A stretch of DNA of 59,050 nt from Bacillus sp. SA1-12 (GTDB lineage Bacteria > Bacillota > Bacilli > Bacillales > Bacillaceae), in assembly GCF_000981385.1 (NCBI RefSeq), contig NZ_LATZ01000114.1:1-59050 (forward strand). The letters are read 5' to 3'. The notes under the pieces were generated by a model, which did no database searches, had not been told where the DNA came from, and saw only the letters and a program-made list of their open reading frames with translations. The position numbers and the translations under genes were made by a program. Shown here piece by piece: positions 16,146 through 25,070 of this stretch; position 1 is the first letter of the stretch, and every line of letters starts with the position of its first letter.

Positions 16146-17354
16146 TTAGGCTGCTTTAGTAGCTTTCTTCGAATGCTGTTCAATTTTTGAAACCAATGCC
16201 CAAAGTATTAAACCAATAATAAGGAAGCCAACATTCATGCCAATGACTCCTCCCCATCCAAATATTGACCAAAATACCCCCCCTAATGTTCCTCCTACAC
16301 TTGAGCCAGAATAGTAAAGAAATAAATATAATGAAGCGGCTTGTGCTTTGTTTTGTGTAGCAAGTTGTCCAACCCAGCTGCTTGCAATCGAATGACCTCC
16401 AAAGAATCCATAGGTAAACAGTCCCAACCCAAGTATTTTAATAGATAAATTGGAATCTAAAGTCAAACATACTCCGATTAATGCAACTAATAAGTTTAGG
16501 AATAATATTTTTTGCTTACCATGGACTTCTACCAGTTTTCCTGTCCAAACAGAGCTAAACATTCCAATGATCATAATAAAAAATAGCCAACTTACAAATG
16601 TTTGACTTAGTGAATAAGGCTTTCCAATTAATACGTAAGCGATATAATTGAACAACGCTACATTACACCCTAAAAGTAAAAATCCCAAGATAAATAAACA
16701 AATTAGGGATGGATCTTTTAGATGATCAATTAATGATTTACTTAATTCTCTAATTTCTAATTGACGTGCTTTGAAATTTTGCGAAGGCGGTAAACTACGC
16801 CAAAAAATCAGGGTGGCAGCTAAGCTTATGATCCCAATTACCCCTATCGCTATGTGCCATCCAAAATAGTCGCTCAACACCCCCGAGAAAACTCTGCCAA
16901 AAACAGCACCAATTGAATTCCCACATATATATAACCCCATAGCCGTTCCAAGACTTTTAGACTCTATTTCTTCTCCAAGATAAGCCATTGCAATTGAGGG
17001 CAGACCCGCCAATAAAACTCCTTCAATAGTTCGTAATGCCAGTAGAAAATGAAAATTAGGACTGAACGCTGTCAAAATACAAAACACAGAAGCGGCAAAC
17101 ATGGAAATAACCATGATAGACTTGCGTCCCCAAACCTCTGACAAAGAACCAATAATTAGCATGCTTATAGCAAGTACCATTGTTGTGATTGAGAGCGACA
17201 GGCTAGCTGTAGTTGGTGTAATATTGAATTCTCTTGTGAATTCTGGCATTAAAGGCTGTACGCAGTAAAGGATAGCGAATGTATTGAAACCAGCGGAAAA
17301 AAAGGCAAAACTGGTTTTGCGAAAGAGCCGCGTACCTTGTTGAATGTAACTCAT
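16146..17354 (-). CDS. MFS transporter (YnfM/arabinose-efflux-like)
   Basis: The 402-residue product has 12 predicted membrane segments. The loop 2-3 motif is GSLSEVWGRKSIM, close to the MFS consensus GxLaDrxGrk, and a GYxxG-like proline/glycine region sits in segment 5. The family exports small molecules by proton antiport. Substrate is unknown. It is divergent from a LysR regulator, which probably controls it. The start is an ATG 185 bp from the LysR start. C-terminal residues are basic (KIEQHSKKATKAA). Confidence 0.82.
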   Translation of the reverse strand: MSYIQQGTRLFRKTSFAFFSAGFNTFAILYCVQPLMPEFTREFNITPTTASLSLSITTMVLAISMLIIGSLSEVWGRKSIMVISMFAASVFCILTAFSPNFHFLLALRTIEGVLLAGLPSIAMAYLGEEIESKSLGTAMGLYICGNSIGAVFGRVFSGVLSDYFGWHIAIGVIGIISLAATLIFWRSLPPSQNFKARQLEIRELSKSLIDHLKDPSLICLFILGFLLLGCNVALFNYIAYVLIGKPYSLSQTFVSWLFFIMIIGMFSSVWTGKLVEVHGKQKILFLNLLVALIGVCLTLDSNLSIKILGLGLFTYGFFGGHSIASSWVGQLATQNKAQAASLYLFLYYSGSSVGGTLGGVFWSIFGWGGVIGMNVGFLIIGLILWALVSKIEQHSKKATKAA

Positions 17355-17473
17355 AGTATGATCACCCTAAAATTTATTTGGATTTTTTCTGAATGCATAA
17401 TAAATTATCTCTTTCAGAAACATCCTCTTACGCTCCTGTTTTTTATACTACCACCGTTTTTTTATGTTGTATA

Positions 17474-17501
17474 ATTCATTATAATAATGTTTTTAATGAA
17501 T
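17474..17501. promoter_or_regulatory. Candidate LysR operator between MFS and LysR genes
   Basis: Inverted arms ATTCATT (17474-17480) and AATGAAT (17495-17501) are separated by 14 bp in the divergent promoter region, just upstream of the LysR gene. This is the usual place for a LysR-type recognition site. Confidence 0.45.
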
Positions 17502-17539
17502 ATATGTAATAAATAATACAGAAAGGAAGTGGTGTTAGA

Positions 17540-18415
17540 ATGGAATGGCAACAGTTTGAATATTTCCAAACATTAGCACGAATGCAACACGTAACTCATG
17601 CGGCCGAAACTCTATCCATTACCCAATCAGCTCTTAGCCGCTCGATTGCCCGATTTGAGGAAGAAATCGGAGTGCCTTTATTTGAACGTCAAGGACGTTC
17701 TATTAGATTAAATAAATATGGTCATATCTTTTTAAAGTATGTAGATAATATGATGAAGGAATTCGATGAGGGGAAACAAGTAATTAAGGGTTTACTTGAT
17801 CCAGATAATGGAGAAGTGTCTCTTGGGTTTCTGCACACTTTAAGTACAAGTCATATACCGGATCTGCTCGCTTCTTTTCGTAGCCATTATCCAAAAATTA
17901 ATTTTCGGCTAGGACAAGGTCCCTCCCATAATCTTATTGATCAGCTGCAATTAGGAGAATTTGATCTATGTCTAATTGCTCCAATGGAGATGATTAAGTC
18001 TCCAATTGTATGGAGGCAGCTTTGGAATGAAGAACTTTTTGTTATTATCCCTAAAAATCATAAATACGCTAATCGAAAAAATATTACGTTAGAAGAAATT
18101 GCAGATGACTCTTTTATTCATTTAAAAGAAGGGTACTCCCTGCGTATCACCATCGAGCAATTGTTTAAAGAATTGGGAATTACACCTAGGATTACATTTG
18201 AAGGAGAAGAAGCAGACACCGTTGCAGCGCTCGTCGCTGCTGGACTTGGGATTTCCATTCTGCCGAATTTAAAAGGGACAGACCAAAGTAAAATATTACA
18301 AATACCTATCAAACGTCCAAAGTGCTATCGGACAATTGGAATTGCATGGGTGGAAGGAAGATATTTATCACCTGCAACTGAAAGATTTAAACAATTTGTT
18401 TTAGACTATTCCTAA
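17540..18415 (+). CDS. LysR-family transcriptional regulator
   Basis: The 291-residue product has an N-terminal winged HTH (1-60, HAAETLSITQSALSRSIARF) and a two-lobed periplasmic-binding-like effector domain (about 90-291) with DLCLIAPME and GLGISILP. It is divergently transcribed from the MFS gene and is likely its activator or repressor. The effector is unknown. ATG follows GAAAGGAAGTGG. A strong hairpin terminator (18534-18577) follows. Confidence 0.9.
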   Translation: MEWQQFEYFQTLARMQHVTHAAETLSITQSALSRSIARFEEEIGVPLFERQGRSIRLNKYGHIFLKYVDNMMKEFDEGKQVIKGLLDPDNGEVSLGFLHTLSTSHIPDLLASFRSHYPKINFRLGQGPSHNLIDQLQLGEFDLCLIAPMEMIKSPIVWRQLWNEELFVIIPKNHKYANRKNITLEEIADDSFIHLKEGYSLRITIEQLFKELGITPRITFEGEEADTVAALVAAGLGISILPNLKGTDQSKILQIPIKRPKCYRTIGIAWVEGRYLSPATERFKQFVLDYS

Positions 18416-18533
18416 GAATTAGAATAGGAATGGTCATTCTTTTAAGCTGAATTTTAATTCACAATATCCATATACAGTTAGCATGATCGACGTTCACAAA
18501 ATGAAACAATGATCGAAACAGACTAGTAAGTTC

Positions 18534-18577
18534 AAAGACCGAAGAGAGGTTTTTCTAAAAATCTCTTCGGTCTTTTT
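18534..18577 (+). terminator. Rho-independent terminator after the LysR gene
   Basis: AAAGACCGAAGAGA (from 18534) pairs with TCTCTTCGGTCTTT (ending at 18575), and a T-run continues beyond. Strong and unidirectional. Confidence 0.85.
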
Positions 18578-18600
18578 ATCTGTTTTTTGATCCCCCCTAA

Positions 18601-18630
18601 GAATAAGATGTTTTCTATTAATCCATGCTA
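18601..18630 (+). promoter_or_regulatory. Sigma-G/sigma-F-like promoter of glcU-gdh
   Basis: GAATA (18601-18605) and CATGCTA (18624-18630) are separated by 18 bp and fit the forespore pattern gHATR / CATNHTA. The glcU-gdh pair is a known forespore operon in Bacillus, so the match is expected. The start codon is 42 bp downstream. Confidence 0.55.
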
Positions 18631-18672
18631 ATAAGAACAGTATTCATCTTTATCGTTTAGAAAAAAAAGAGA

Positions 18673-19542
18673 ATGGGGTACTCACTTATGACGGGAATTC
18701 TTTTAGCCATCCTCGCAGCTGTTTCATGGGGCAGCATTGTATTTGTCAGTAACAAGCTTGGCGGTGACGAAGACAGTCAAACACTTGGAACAACAGTAGG
18801 TGCCTTGTTATTTGCTATTGCAGTGTATATTTATAAGATGCCTGGATTATCGACTGTTACCTGGGCAGTAGGTTTTGTTTCAGGCTTGTTTTGGTGTATT
18901 GGGCAAAAAAATCAGTTTGGAGCAGTTCGCTACTTAGGTGTTGCCAAAACAGCACCCATGTCGACAGGCCTGCAGCTGATTGGAACAACTTTTTTCGGCG
19001 TTTTTATTTTTAAGGAATGGCAAACAACCTCAAGTATTGTGATAGGACTCGCTGCACTTGCTTGTATTATTATTGGTGCCTTACTTACCTCATTCAATCA
19101 GGGGGATGAGAAAGGGCAGAAAACGAGTCGAAAAAAAGGATTACTTATCTTGCTCATATCGACTGTAGGCTATGTCACATATGTCATCTTAATTCGCTGG
19201 TTTAATATTGATGGCTGGGCTGCAATACTCCCCCAAGCAATTGGGATGGTTGCAGGTGCATTCTTTATTACGATGCGGGAGAAACCATACAATAAGTATG
19301 CTATTCGTAATATTTTGACAGGCCTTATCTGGAGTGCAGGAAATCTTGGACTTTTACTTGCGTTGCCTAAAATCGGTGTGGCAACAAGCTTTTCTCTCTC
19401 GCAAACTGGTATCGTCATTTCAACCATAGGCGGGCTCTTCTTTTTAAATGAACGTAAGAGTAAAAAACAGGTATGGATTGTTCTCTTGGGATGTTTGTTT
19501 ATTATCATAGGCGGAGTTTTGTTAGGCCTTACAAAACGATAA
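18673..19542 (+). CDS. glcU: Glucose uptake protein GlcU (GRP family)
   Basis: The 289-residue product has about ten hydrophobic segments. It belongs to the drug/metabolite superfamily sugar-uptake (GRP) family, shown by AAVSWGSIVFVSNKLGG, the WCIGQKNQFGAVRYLGV segment and GIVISTIGGLFFLNERKSKKQ. GlcU imports glucose by proton symport. It is followed 14 bp later by glucose dehydrogenase, the standard glcU-gdh forespore operon. The ATG at 18673 has only AAAGAGA upstream; a second ATG lies five codons later (MTGILLA), so the start is slightly uncertain. Confidence 0.9.
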   Translation: MGYSLMTGILLAILAAVSWGSIVFVSNKLGGDEDSQTLGTTVGALLFAIAVYIYKMPGLSTVTWAVGFVSGLFWCIGQKNQFGAVRYLGVAKTAPMSTGLQLIGTTFFGVFIFKEWQTTSSIVIGLAALACIIIGALLTSFNQGDEKGQKTSRKKGLLILLISTVGYVTYVILIRWFNIDGWAAILPQAIGMVAGAFFITMREKPYNKYAIRNILTGLIWSAGNLGLLLALPKIGVATSFSLSQTGIVISTIGGLFFLNERKSKKQVWIVLLGCLFIIIGGVLLGLTKR

Positions 19543-19556
19543 AGGAGTGAATCGGG

Positions 19557-20342
19557 ATGTATCCAAGCCTTGAAGGAAAAGTCGTAGTTATTACAGGTGG
19601 TGCAACCGGCCTTGGAAAGGCAATGGCTGAGAGATTCGGTGCTGAAAAAGCGAAAGTTGTCATTAACTATTTCAAAGAGGAGGAAGAAGTTAAAGCCATT
19701 ATAAAAACCATTGAAGAATCTGGCGGGAGCGCAATTGCGATCCAAGGAGATGTCACTCAGGAAGAAGATATAAAAAGGATGATTAATCATGCTGTAAAGA
19801 CGTACGGTTCATTGGACGTTATGGTTAATAATGCGGGTATTGAAAATGAAGTCCCTTCTGAAGATCTTTCACTCACTGATTGGAATAAGGTCATTTCGAC
19901 AAACCTGACAGGCCAATTTTTAGGGTGTCGAGAAGCGATTCATTACATGCTTGATCATGATATAAAAGGCTCTATTATCAATATGTCGTCTGTTCATCAG
20001 GAAATCCCATGGCCTCATTTTGTCCATTATGCAGCAAGTAAAGGTGGAGTCAAGCTGATGACTGAAACACTTGCACTTGAATTTGCTCCACATGGAATTC
20101 GAGTGAATTGCATTGCTCCTGGTGCAATCGATACTCCGATCAATAAGGAAAAGTTTGAAGATCCTGAATTGAAGAAAGGTGTAATCGAACTTATTCCAAT
20201 GGGGTATATCGGTAAACCTGAGGAAATAGCAGCATGTGCAGTATGGCTTGCTTCAAGTGAAGCCAGCTATGTCACCGGTCTGACCCTCTTTGCAGATGGC
20301 GGAATGACCCAATATCCCGGATTTCAGGCAGGAAAAGGTTAG
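19557..20342 (+). CDS. gdh: Glucose 1-dehydrogenase (SDR family)
   Basis: The product is 261 residues, the family length. It is a short-chain dehydrogenase with TGGATGLGKAMAE (cofactor glycine motif), NNAG at about 90-93, catalytic Ser near INMSSV, and the YAASKGG catalytic Tyr/Lys. It ends in the typical YPGFQAGKG tail of Bacillus glucose dehydrogenases. It oxidises beta-D-glucose to gluconolactone with NAD(P)+ and is made in the forespore and used at germination. It lies in one operon with glcU. AAAGGAGTGA precedes the ATG. Confidence 0.95.
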   Translation: MYPSLEGKVVVITGGATGLGKAMAERFGAEKAKVVINYFKEEEEVKAIIKTIEESGGSAIAIQGDVTQEEDIKRMINHAVKTYGSLDVMVNNAGIENEVPSEDLSLTDWNKVISTNLTGQFLGCREAIHYMLDHDIKGSIINMSSVHQEIPWPHFVHYAASKGGVKLMTETLALEFAPHGIRVNCIAPGAIDTPINKEKFEDPELKKGVIELIPMGYIGKPEEIAACAVWLASSEASYVTGLTLFADGGMTQYPGFQAGKG

Positions 20343-20564
20343 GAGTTCGAAATGATTGATTGATGAGGCTAACTGTAGTTAGCTTCTTTTATTTGATTAT
20401 TTTTCCGTTTTGCATTCCGAATCGAATAATCACCTATGCTCATTTACAAGTAAGATTAGAACATACAGATATTCAAGCAATAATGGATATCTATACTCAT
20501 GTGACAAATACAGCAACAAAATATTATATATTTCTATAAATTTTTAAGGTATGGTATTTTGCAA

Positions 20565-20598
20565 ATTAAAAACCCTTCCTCGGCAATCCGAGAAAGGG
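20565..20598 (-). terminator. Terminator of the rplM-rpsI operon
   Basis: CCCTTCCTCGG (20573-20583) pairs with CCGAGAAAGGG (20588-20598) with one mismatch. A T-run follows on the minus strand at 20567-20572. Confidence 0.85.
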
Positions 20599-20621
20599 CT
20601 GTAACGTTGATATAAAGAATA

Positions 20622-21014
20622 TTAACGTTTTGAGAACTGAGGTGCACGACGAGCGCCTTTAAGACCGTATTTTTTACGTTCTTTCATACGAGCGTCACGA
20701 GTTAATAAGCCTGCACGCTTAAGTGATGGGCGGTATTCTGGATCTGCTTCTAATAAAGCACGAGAGATACCGTGACGGATAGCGCCAGCTTGACCTGCAT
20801 ATCCACCACCTGAAACATTTACAAGTACATCGTAGTTTCCTGCAGTTTCAGTTAAGTTTAATGGTTGTTTAATATCTTCGATTAAAGCAGCTGATGGGAT
20901 GTAATCTTTAATATCGCGATTATTTACAACGATACGGCCTTCGCCTGGAACTAGACGTACACGCGCTACTGAGCTTTTACGACGGCCAGTACCGTAATAT
21001 TGAACCTGTGCCAA
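20622..21014 (-). CDS. rpsI: 30S ribosomal protein S9
   Basis: The 130-residue product is full length with the conserved YYGTGRRKSSVARVRL start and the C-terminal KYGLKGARRAPQFSKR tail that reaches the P-site tRNA. It is cotranscribed with rplM 20 bp upstream. The 3' end of this gene has a decayed duplicate at 12464-12516. In other Gram-positive bacteria the rpsI 3' end is a known target of tyrosine-integrase elements. Confidence 0.98.
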   Translation of the reverse strand: MAQVQYYGTGRRKSSVARVRLVPGEGRIVVNNRDIKDYIPSAALIEDIKQPLNLTETAGNYDVLVNVSGGGYAGQAGAIRHGISRALLEADPEYRPSLKRAGLLTRDARMKERKKYGLKGARRAPQFSKR

Positions 21015-21034
21015 AATAATAACCTCCTTTTAAA

Positions 21035-21472
21035 TTATCCGCGAAGTTCGTAAACTTCAGGTTGTTGTGCTTGGTGTGGATGTTCGCTACCAGCATATAC
21101 ATGTAATTTTTTAGCCATTTGACGACCTAATGAACCTTTTGGAAGCATTCCTTTGATTGCTAATTCAAGCATTTTCTCAGGATAGTTCGTACGCATTTCC
21201 AAAGCAGTTCTTGATTTTAAACCGCCAGGGAATTGGCTGTGACGGTAATAAATTTTGTCTGTTAATTTTTTACCTGTTAATTCGATTTTCTCAGCGTTGA
21301 TGATGATCACGTGATCTCCAGTATCAACGTGTGGTGTGTAAGTTGGTTTATGCTTGCCACGTAGGATTGATGCAATTTCACTAGAAAGACGACCTAAAGT
21401 CTTGCCTTCAGCATCAACTACGTACCATTTGCGTTGGATATTTGCAGCGTTTGCCATAAACGTTGTACGCAT
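21035..21472 (-). CDS. rplM: 50S ribosomal protein L13
   Basis: The 145-residue product shows the L13 signatures GRLSSEIASILRGKHKPTYTPH and YRHSQFPGGLKSRTALEM. It is the first gene of the rplM-rpsI operon. A TTGACA/TATTAT promoter (21568-21596) and a leader hairpin (21516-21543) lie upstream, consistent with L13 autogenous control known in Bacillus. The start ATG has GGAGGG upstream. Confidence 0.98.
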   Translation of the reverse strand: MRTTFMANAANIQRKWYVVDAEGKTLGRLSSEIASILRGKHKPTYTPHVDTGDHVIIINAEKIELTGKKLTDKIYYRHSQFPGGLKSRTALEMRTNYPEKMLELAIKGMLPKGSLGRQMAKKLHVYAGSEHPHQAQQPEVYELRG

Positions 21473-21515
21473 GATTTTCCCTCCTGATTAATTAAATAAA
21501 ATGTCTATTTCATAA

Positions 21516-21543
21516 CACGATAAGTTTCCGGGGCTTATTCGTG
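21516..21543 (-). ncRNA. L13 leader hairpin
   Basis: In the rplM 5' leader, CTTATCGTG pairs with CACGAATAAG (plus strand 21516-21524 and 21534-21543) with one bulged base, closing a CCCCGGAAA loop. Position and loop type fit the L13 leader RNA (Rfam family of that name) by which L13 represses its own operon. Assigned by position and fold, not by covariance scoring. Confidence 0.6.
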
Positions 21544-21567
21544 GGGTTGAAATACATACCATCAAAT

Positions 21568-21596
21568 ATAATATAACTTATAGTACCTAATGTCAA
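21568..21596 (-). promoter_or_regulatory. Sigma-A promoter of rplM-rpsI
   Basis: On the minus strand TTGACA (21591-21596) and TATTAT (21568-21573) are separated by exactly 17 bp. The hexamers are at or near consensus, as expected for a ribosomal protein operon. Confidence 0.85.
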
Positions 21597-21614
21597 GAAA
21601 ATGTTACACCTGGT

Positions 21615-22358
21615 TTAGTTGTCATAATAAACTTTCCATAAATAGAGGCCATGCCCTGGTACTGTTTTGCCGCTCAGATTCCTATTTTTCCCTTCTATAA
21701 TGGCGGGAATTTGAGCCGGGGCAGTTTCCCCTTGACCTACGTCCAATAACGTTCCAACTAAAATTCTGACCATATTGTAAAGAAATCCGCTTCCTTTAAA
21801 GCAAAAAATGAGTTCTGAATCTTCTTCAAGAAGTTCAATAGAATAAATGGTTCTTACTTTATCTTCAACCTCTGTTTTTGCTACACAGAAGCTCGTAAAG
21901 TCATGTGTCCCGCATAAATAGTTGCAAGCCTCTCTAATTGCGCTCAAATCAAGTTTATAAGGGAAATGATAGCTATAATTACGCTTAAACACATCGGCAA
22001 TTTTTTGCTGGCTGATCCGATAACGATATTCCTTAGCTGTTGCATGAAACCTTGCATGGAAATTCGGCTGAACATAGCTGGCTTTTAAAAGAACAACATC
22101 ATTCGGCAGCAGGCTGTTTAATGCATATGGCCATTTTTCTTCAGGTATGGTTAGATGGGTATCGAAATGCAGGACTTGTCCTAAAGCATGAACCCCTGCA
22201 TCCGTCCTTCCTGATGCATGAACCTTAATAGCCTGTCCTTTATGAAGCTTACTCAAAGCCGCTTCGATTTCTCCCTGAACTGTTCTCTTATTTGGTTGTA
22301 CCTGATATCCGCTAAATTGGGATCCATCATAAGAAACAATACATTTTACCCTCATCAT
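21615..22358 (-). CDS. truA: tRNA pseudouridine(38-40) synthase TruA
   Basis: The 247-residue product has the catalytic aspartate in the HASGRTDAGVHALGQVLHFD motif and the FLYNMVRILVGTLLDVGQG C-terminal signature. It makes pseudouridine at positions 38-40 of the tRNA anticodon arm. It sits 7 bp after ecfT on the same strand, in the normal Bacillus order ecfA1-ecfA2-ecfT-truA. Confidence 0.97.
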   Translation of the reverse strand: MMRVKCIVSYDGSQFSGYQVQPNKRTVQGEIEAALSKLHKGQAIKVHASGRTDAGVHALGQVLHFDTHLTIPEEKWPYALNSLLPNDVVLLKASYVQPNFHARFHATAKEYRYRISQQKIADVFKRNYSYHFPYKLDLSAIREACNYLCGTHDFTSFCVAKTEVEDKVRTIYSIELLEEDSELIFCFKGSGFLYNMVRILVGTLLDVGQGETAPAQIPAIIEGKNRNLSGKTVPGHGLYLWKVYYDN

Positions 22359-22365
22359 TTTGCTC

Positions 22366-23163
22366 CTATGTCCTTAAAAAAAGTAAAAACAGCCCTAAAA
22401 CGACCACCAAGCATAAAATGGAAGTATCGAGTCCCTCCCACTGTAACTGCCTTAGCTTGGTTCTGCCTTCTCCGCCGCGATATCCTCTTGCTTCCATCGC
22501 TGTAGCAAGCTCCTCCGCCCGTTTAAAGGCACTTATAAAGAGGGGGACTAGTAAGGGTACTACCGCCTTAAAACGATCCTTTACAGGGCCGCTGGCGAAG
22601 TCTACGCCCCTTGCCATTTGAGCTTTTAATATCTTATCTGTTTCGTCCATTAACGTCGGGATAAACCTTAATGAAATTGACATCATTAAAGCAAGCTCAT
22701 GTACAGGTAACCTAATCTTTTTAAATGGTCCCAATAGACTTTCCATCCCATCGGTAATTTCGATTGGCGTAGTTGTTAAGGTTAAGATTGTTGTCATTAA
22801 GATTAAATAAAGAAAACGCAATGATAGATAAATTCCTTGCTTCAGCCCTTCTTCATAAATACTGAGAAATCCTAAATCTAATAGGACCTCTCCTTCTTTC
22901 GTAACCAAAATATGAAGAAGAAACGTAAAGAGAATGATCCATAAAACTGGTTTAAGTCCTTTTAGCAAAAAGCGTATAGGAAGCCTTGTTAATACAACAA
23001 TGGCCATAGTAAACAAGCCAAGCATTAAATAGGTGATAAAGTTATTTGCCAAAAATACGATAAAAACAAAGGCAAAAATCATCAGTAATTTTGCACGGGG
23101 ATCCATTCTATGAATAAGAGATTCACCAGGAACATATTTCCCTATAATCATACTATTCATCAT
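22366..23163 (-). CDS. ecfT: ECF transporter transmembrane protein EcfT
   Basis: The 265-residue membrane protein has about five hydrophobic segments. The two coupling-helix motifs appear as MARGVDF and MEARGYRGG, which bind the EcfA ATPases. It is the shared energising subunit for vitamin and micronutrient S components encoded elsewhere. Its start overlaps the ecfA2 stop by 4 bp, which suggests translational coupling. Confidence 0.95.
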   Translation of the reverse strand: MMNSMIIGKYVPGESLIHRMDPRAKLLMIFAFVFIVFLANNFITYLMLGLFTMAIVVLTRLPIRFLLKGLKPVLWIILFTFLLHILVTKEGEVLLDLGFLSIYEEGLKQGIYLSLRFLYLILMTTILTLTTTPIEITDGMESLLGPFKKIRLPVHELALMMSISLRFIPTLMDETDKILKAQMARGVDFASGPVKDRFKAVVPLLVPLFISAFKRAEELATAMEARGYRGGEGRTKLRQLQWEGLDTSILCLVVVLGLFLLFLRT

Positions 23164-24026
23164 CTTAGCTCCACCTCACCCATAAGAGCCTTTAGCTGAT
23201 CAACTGCTTCATCGATCGTTAGCGGAATATTATCAAAAGATAACCCTTTTTCTACTAATAATCGTTGCAATTTAACTGTTTCAGGCATATCCAGGCCTAG
23301 CGAGGAAAGCTTATCAGCCTGACTAAATATTTCTCGTGGTGTGCCATGCATCTCGATTGTTCCCTTATTCATCACAATAATCTCATCGGAATATTTCGCT
23401 GCATCCTCCATACTGTGCGTAACAAGGATAATAGTCAGTTTTTGTTCTTGGTTCAAACGATAGAATAAATCCATCATCTCTTTTCTTCCCCTAGGATCTA
23501 GACCTGCAGTTGGTTCATCTAATACAAGAACTTTAGGACCCATAGCCAAGACTCCTGCAATGGCGACTCTTCGCATTTGACCGCCGCTTAAATCAAATGG
23601 TGATTTTTGCAGAATCGATTCTGGCAATCCAACTATCTCTAAGCTTTGTCTTGCTTTTCTTATGGCCTCTTCCTCACTTGCACCAAAGTTCATCGGACCA
23701 AACGCGATATCCTTCTCAACGGTCTCTTCGAAAAGCTGATGTTCTGGAAATTGAAAAACGATGCCAACTAAGCTTCTGACAATCTTCAAATCCTTCTGCT
23801 TCCTACCTGCCGTGATTTTGTGATCTCCAATTTGAATTGAACCCTTAGTAGGTTTAAGTAGCCCATTTAAATGCTGAAGTATGGTTGATTTCCCCGATCC
23901 GGTATGTCCGATAATCGAGACATATGAACCCGATTTTACCGATAGATTGATATCATAAAGAGCAAGTCTTTCAAATGGTGTTCGAGCCTGATAACGATGC
24001 TCTACATTTTTGATTGTAATGTCCAT
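23160..24026 (-). CDS. ecfA2: ECF transporter ATP-binding protein EcfA2
   Basis: The 288-residue ABC ATPase has Walker A GHTGSGKST, Q-loop VFQFPEHQLF, signature LSGGQMRRVA, Walker B VLVLDEPTAGLD and the H-loop VTHSMEDA. It pairs with EcfA1 as the motor of group II ECF importers. The start overlaps the end of ecfA1 by 25 bp. Confidence 0.95.
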   Translation of the reverse strand: MDITIKNVEHRYQARTPFERLALYDINLSVKSGSYVSIIGHTGSGKSTILQHLNGLLKPTKGSIQIGDHKITAGRKQKDLKIVRSLVGIVFQFPEHQLFEETVEKDIAFGPMNFGASEEEAIRKARQSLEIVGLPESILQKSPFDLSGGQMRRVAIAGVLAMGPKVLVLDEPTAGLDPRGRKEMMDLFYRLNQEQKLTIILVTHSMEDAAKYSDEIIVMNKGTIEMHGTPREIFSQADKLSSLGLDMPETVKLQRLLVEKGLSFDNIPLTIDEAVDQLKALMGEVELR

Positions 24027-24844
24027 AGCTCTTTCACCAGGCCTTCCTCAGTCAAATGATTATGTTGAATCGGTACCCCAGCCTCACGAAGCTTTTTGCT
24101 TAGTTGAAAAGGGAACGGCAAATCCAGACCGATTTCTACTAATTCTTCATCTCGCTTAAATACCTCTTCAGGCGTTCCTTCAGCAAACTTCTTTCCGCCA
24201 TTCATTACGATAATTCGATCTGCCTTTGATGCTTCCTCCAGGTCATGCGTAATAGAAATAACCGTTAACAGCCCTTGATCATTCAGCTCACGAACCGTTT
24301 GGATTACTTCGCTTCTGCCTGCTGGATCAAGCATCGATGTTGCTTCATCTAAAATGATTATGTCAGGTTGAACAGCGATAACTCCTGCAATGGCTACACG
24401 CTGTTTTTGGCCTCCTGAGAGATGATGTGGCTCATGATTGTGAAATGCATCCATTTTGACCTTTTTTATAGCCCAATCAATTCTTTTGATCATTTCCTCT
24501 CTTTGTATACCATTATTCTCAAGACCAAAGGCAATGTCATCCTTTACCGTCGCACCTACAAATTGATTATCCGGGTTTTGAAAGACCATACCGACATGCT
24601 TCCGTATTTCCCATATCGAATCTTCAGATAATTCTATCCCGCAAACTTTGACCTTTCCTGTTTCAGGAATATATAATCCGTTTAATATTCTTGCTAATGT
24701 CGATTTGCCAGATCCGTTATGACCTACAATCGCCAGCCACTCACCTTGTTTAACCTGAATGGAAACATTGTCTAATGCAGGAGCAGCTTCCTGATGATAA
24801 TGAAACGTTATGTTTTCTACATCTATGATTGTTTGACTCATCAT
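24002..24844 (-). CDS. ecfA1: ECF transporter ATP-binding protein EcfA1
   Basis: The 280-residue ABC ATPase has Walker A GHNGSGKST, Q-loop VFQNPDNQFVG, signature LSGGQKQRVAIAG, Walker B IIILDEATSMLDP and the H-loop ITHDLEEA. It is the first gene of the ECF module and is separated from rplQ by about 630 bp, a much wider gap than usual, so it may have its own promoter. Confidence 0.95.
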   Translation of the reverse strand: MMSQTIIDVENITFHYHQEAAPALDNVSIQVKQGEWLAIVGHNGSGKSTLARILNGLYIPETGKVKVCGIELSEDSIWEIRKHVGMVFQNPDNQFVGATVKDDIAFGLENNGIQREEMIKRIDWAIKKVKMDAFHNHEPHHLSGGQKQRVAIAGVIAVQPDIIILDEATSMLDPAGRSEVIQTVRELNDQGLLTVISITHDLEEASKADRIIVMNGGKKFAEGTPEEVFKRDEELVEIGLDLPFPFQLSKKLREAGVPIQHNHLTEEGLVKELWTLQSKM

Positions 24845-25070
24845 TCGTTTCTCCTCAATAAGAAAAGCATTAATGCCTTGACCAGCGACGAATGAACTGC
24901 AGCAACTCCTAATCCACCTGCAGCTGAAATGCTGACTTAGGGTATAAGGAGTGTGAAACCCACTATGCGCTGAAGCTAGACACCAAAATTAACAGAAAAC
25001 TATACTTTCTATCGAAATTTTATAAAAAGCTTTGACTCTTTTCCAAAAGCTTGTTGGTTTTAACCTTGCC

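Noticed and set aside
12464..20676. Active integrative element bounded by the rpsI repeats
   Set aside because: No integrase, excisionase, relaxase or phage gene lies between the repeats, so only a scar or dead element is supported.
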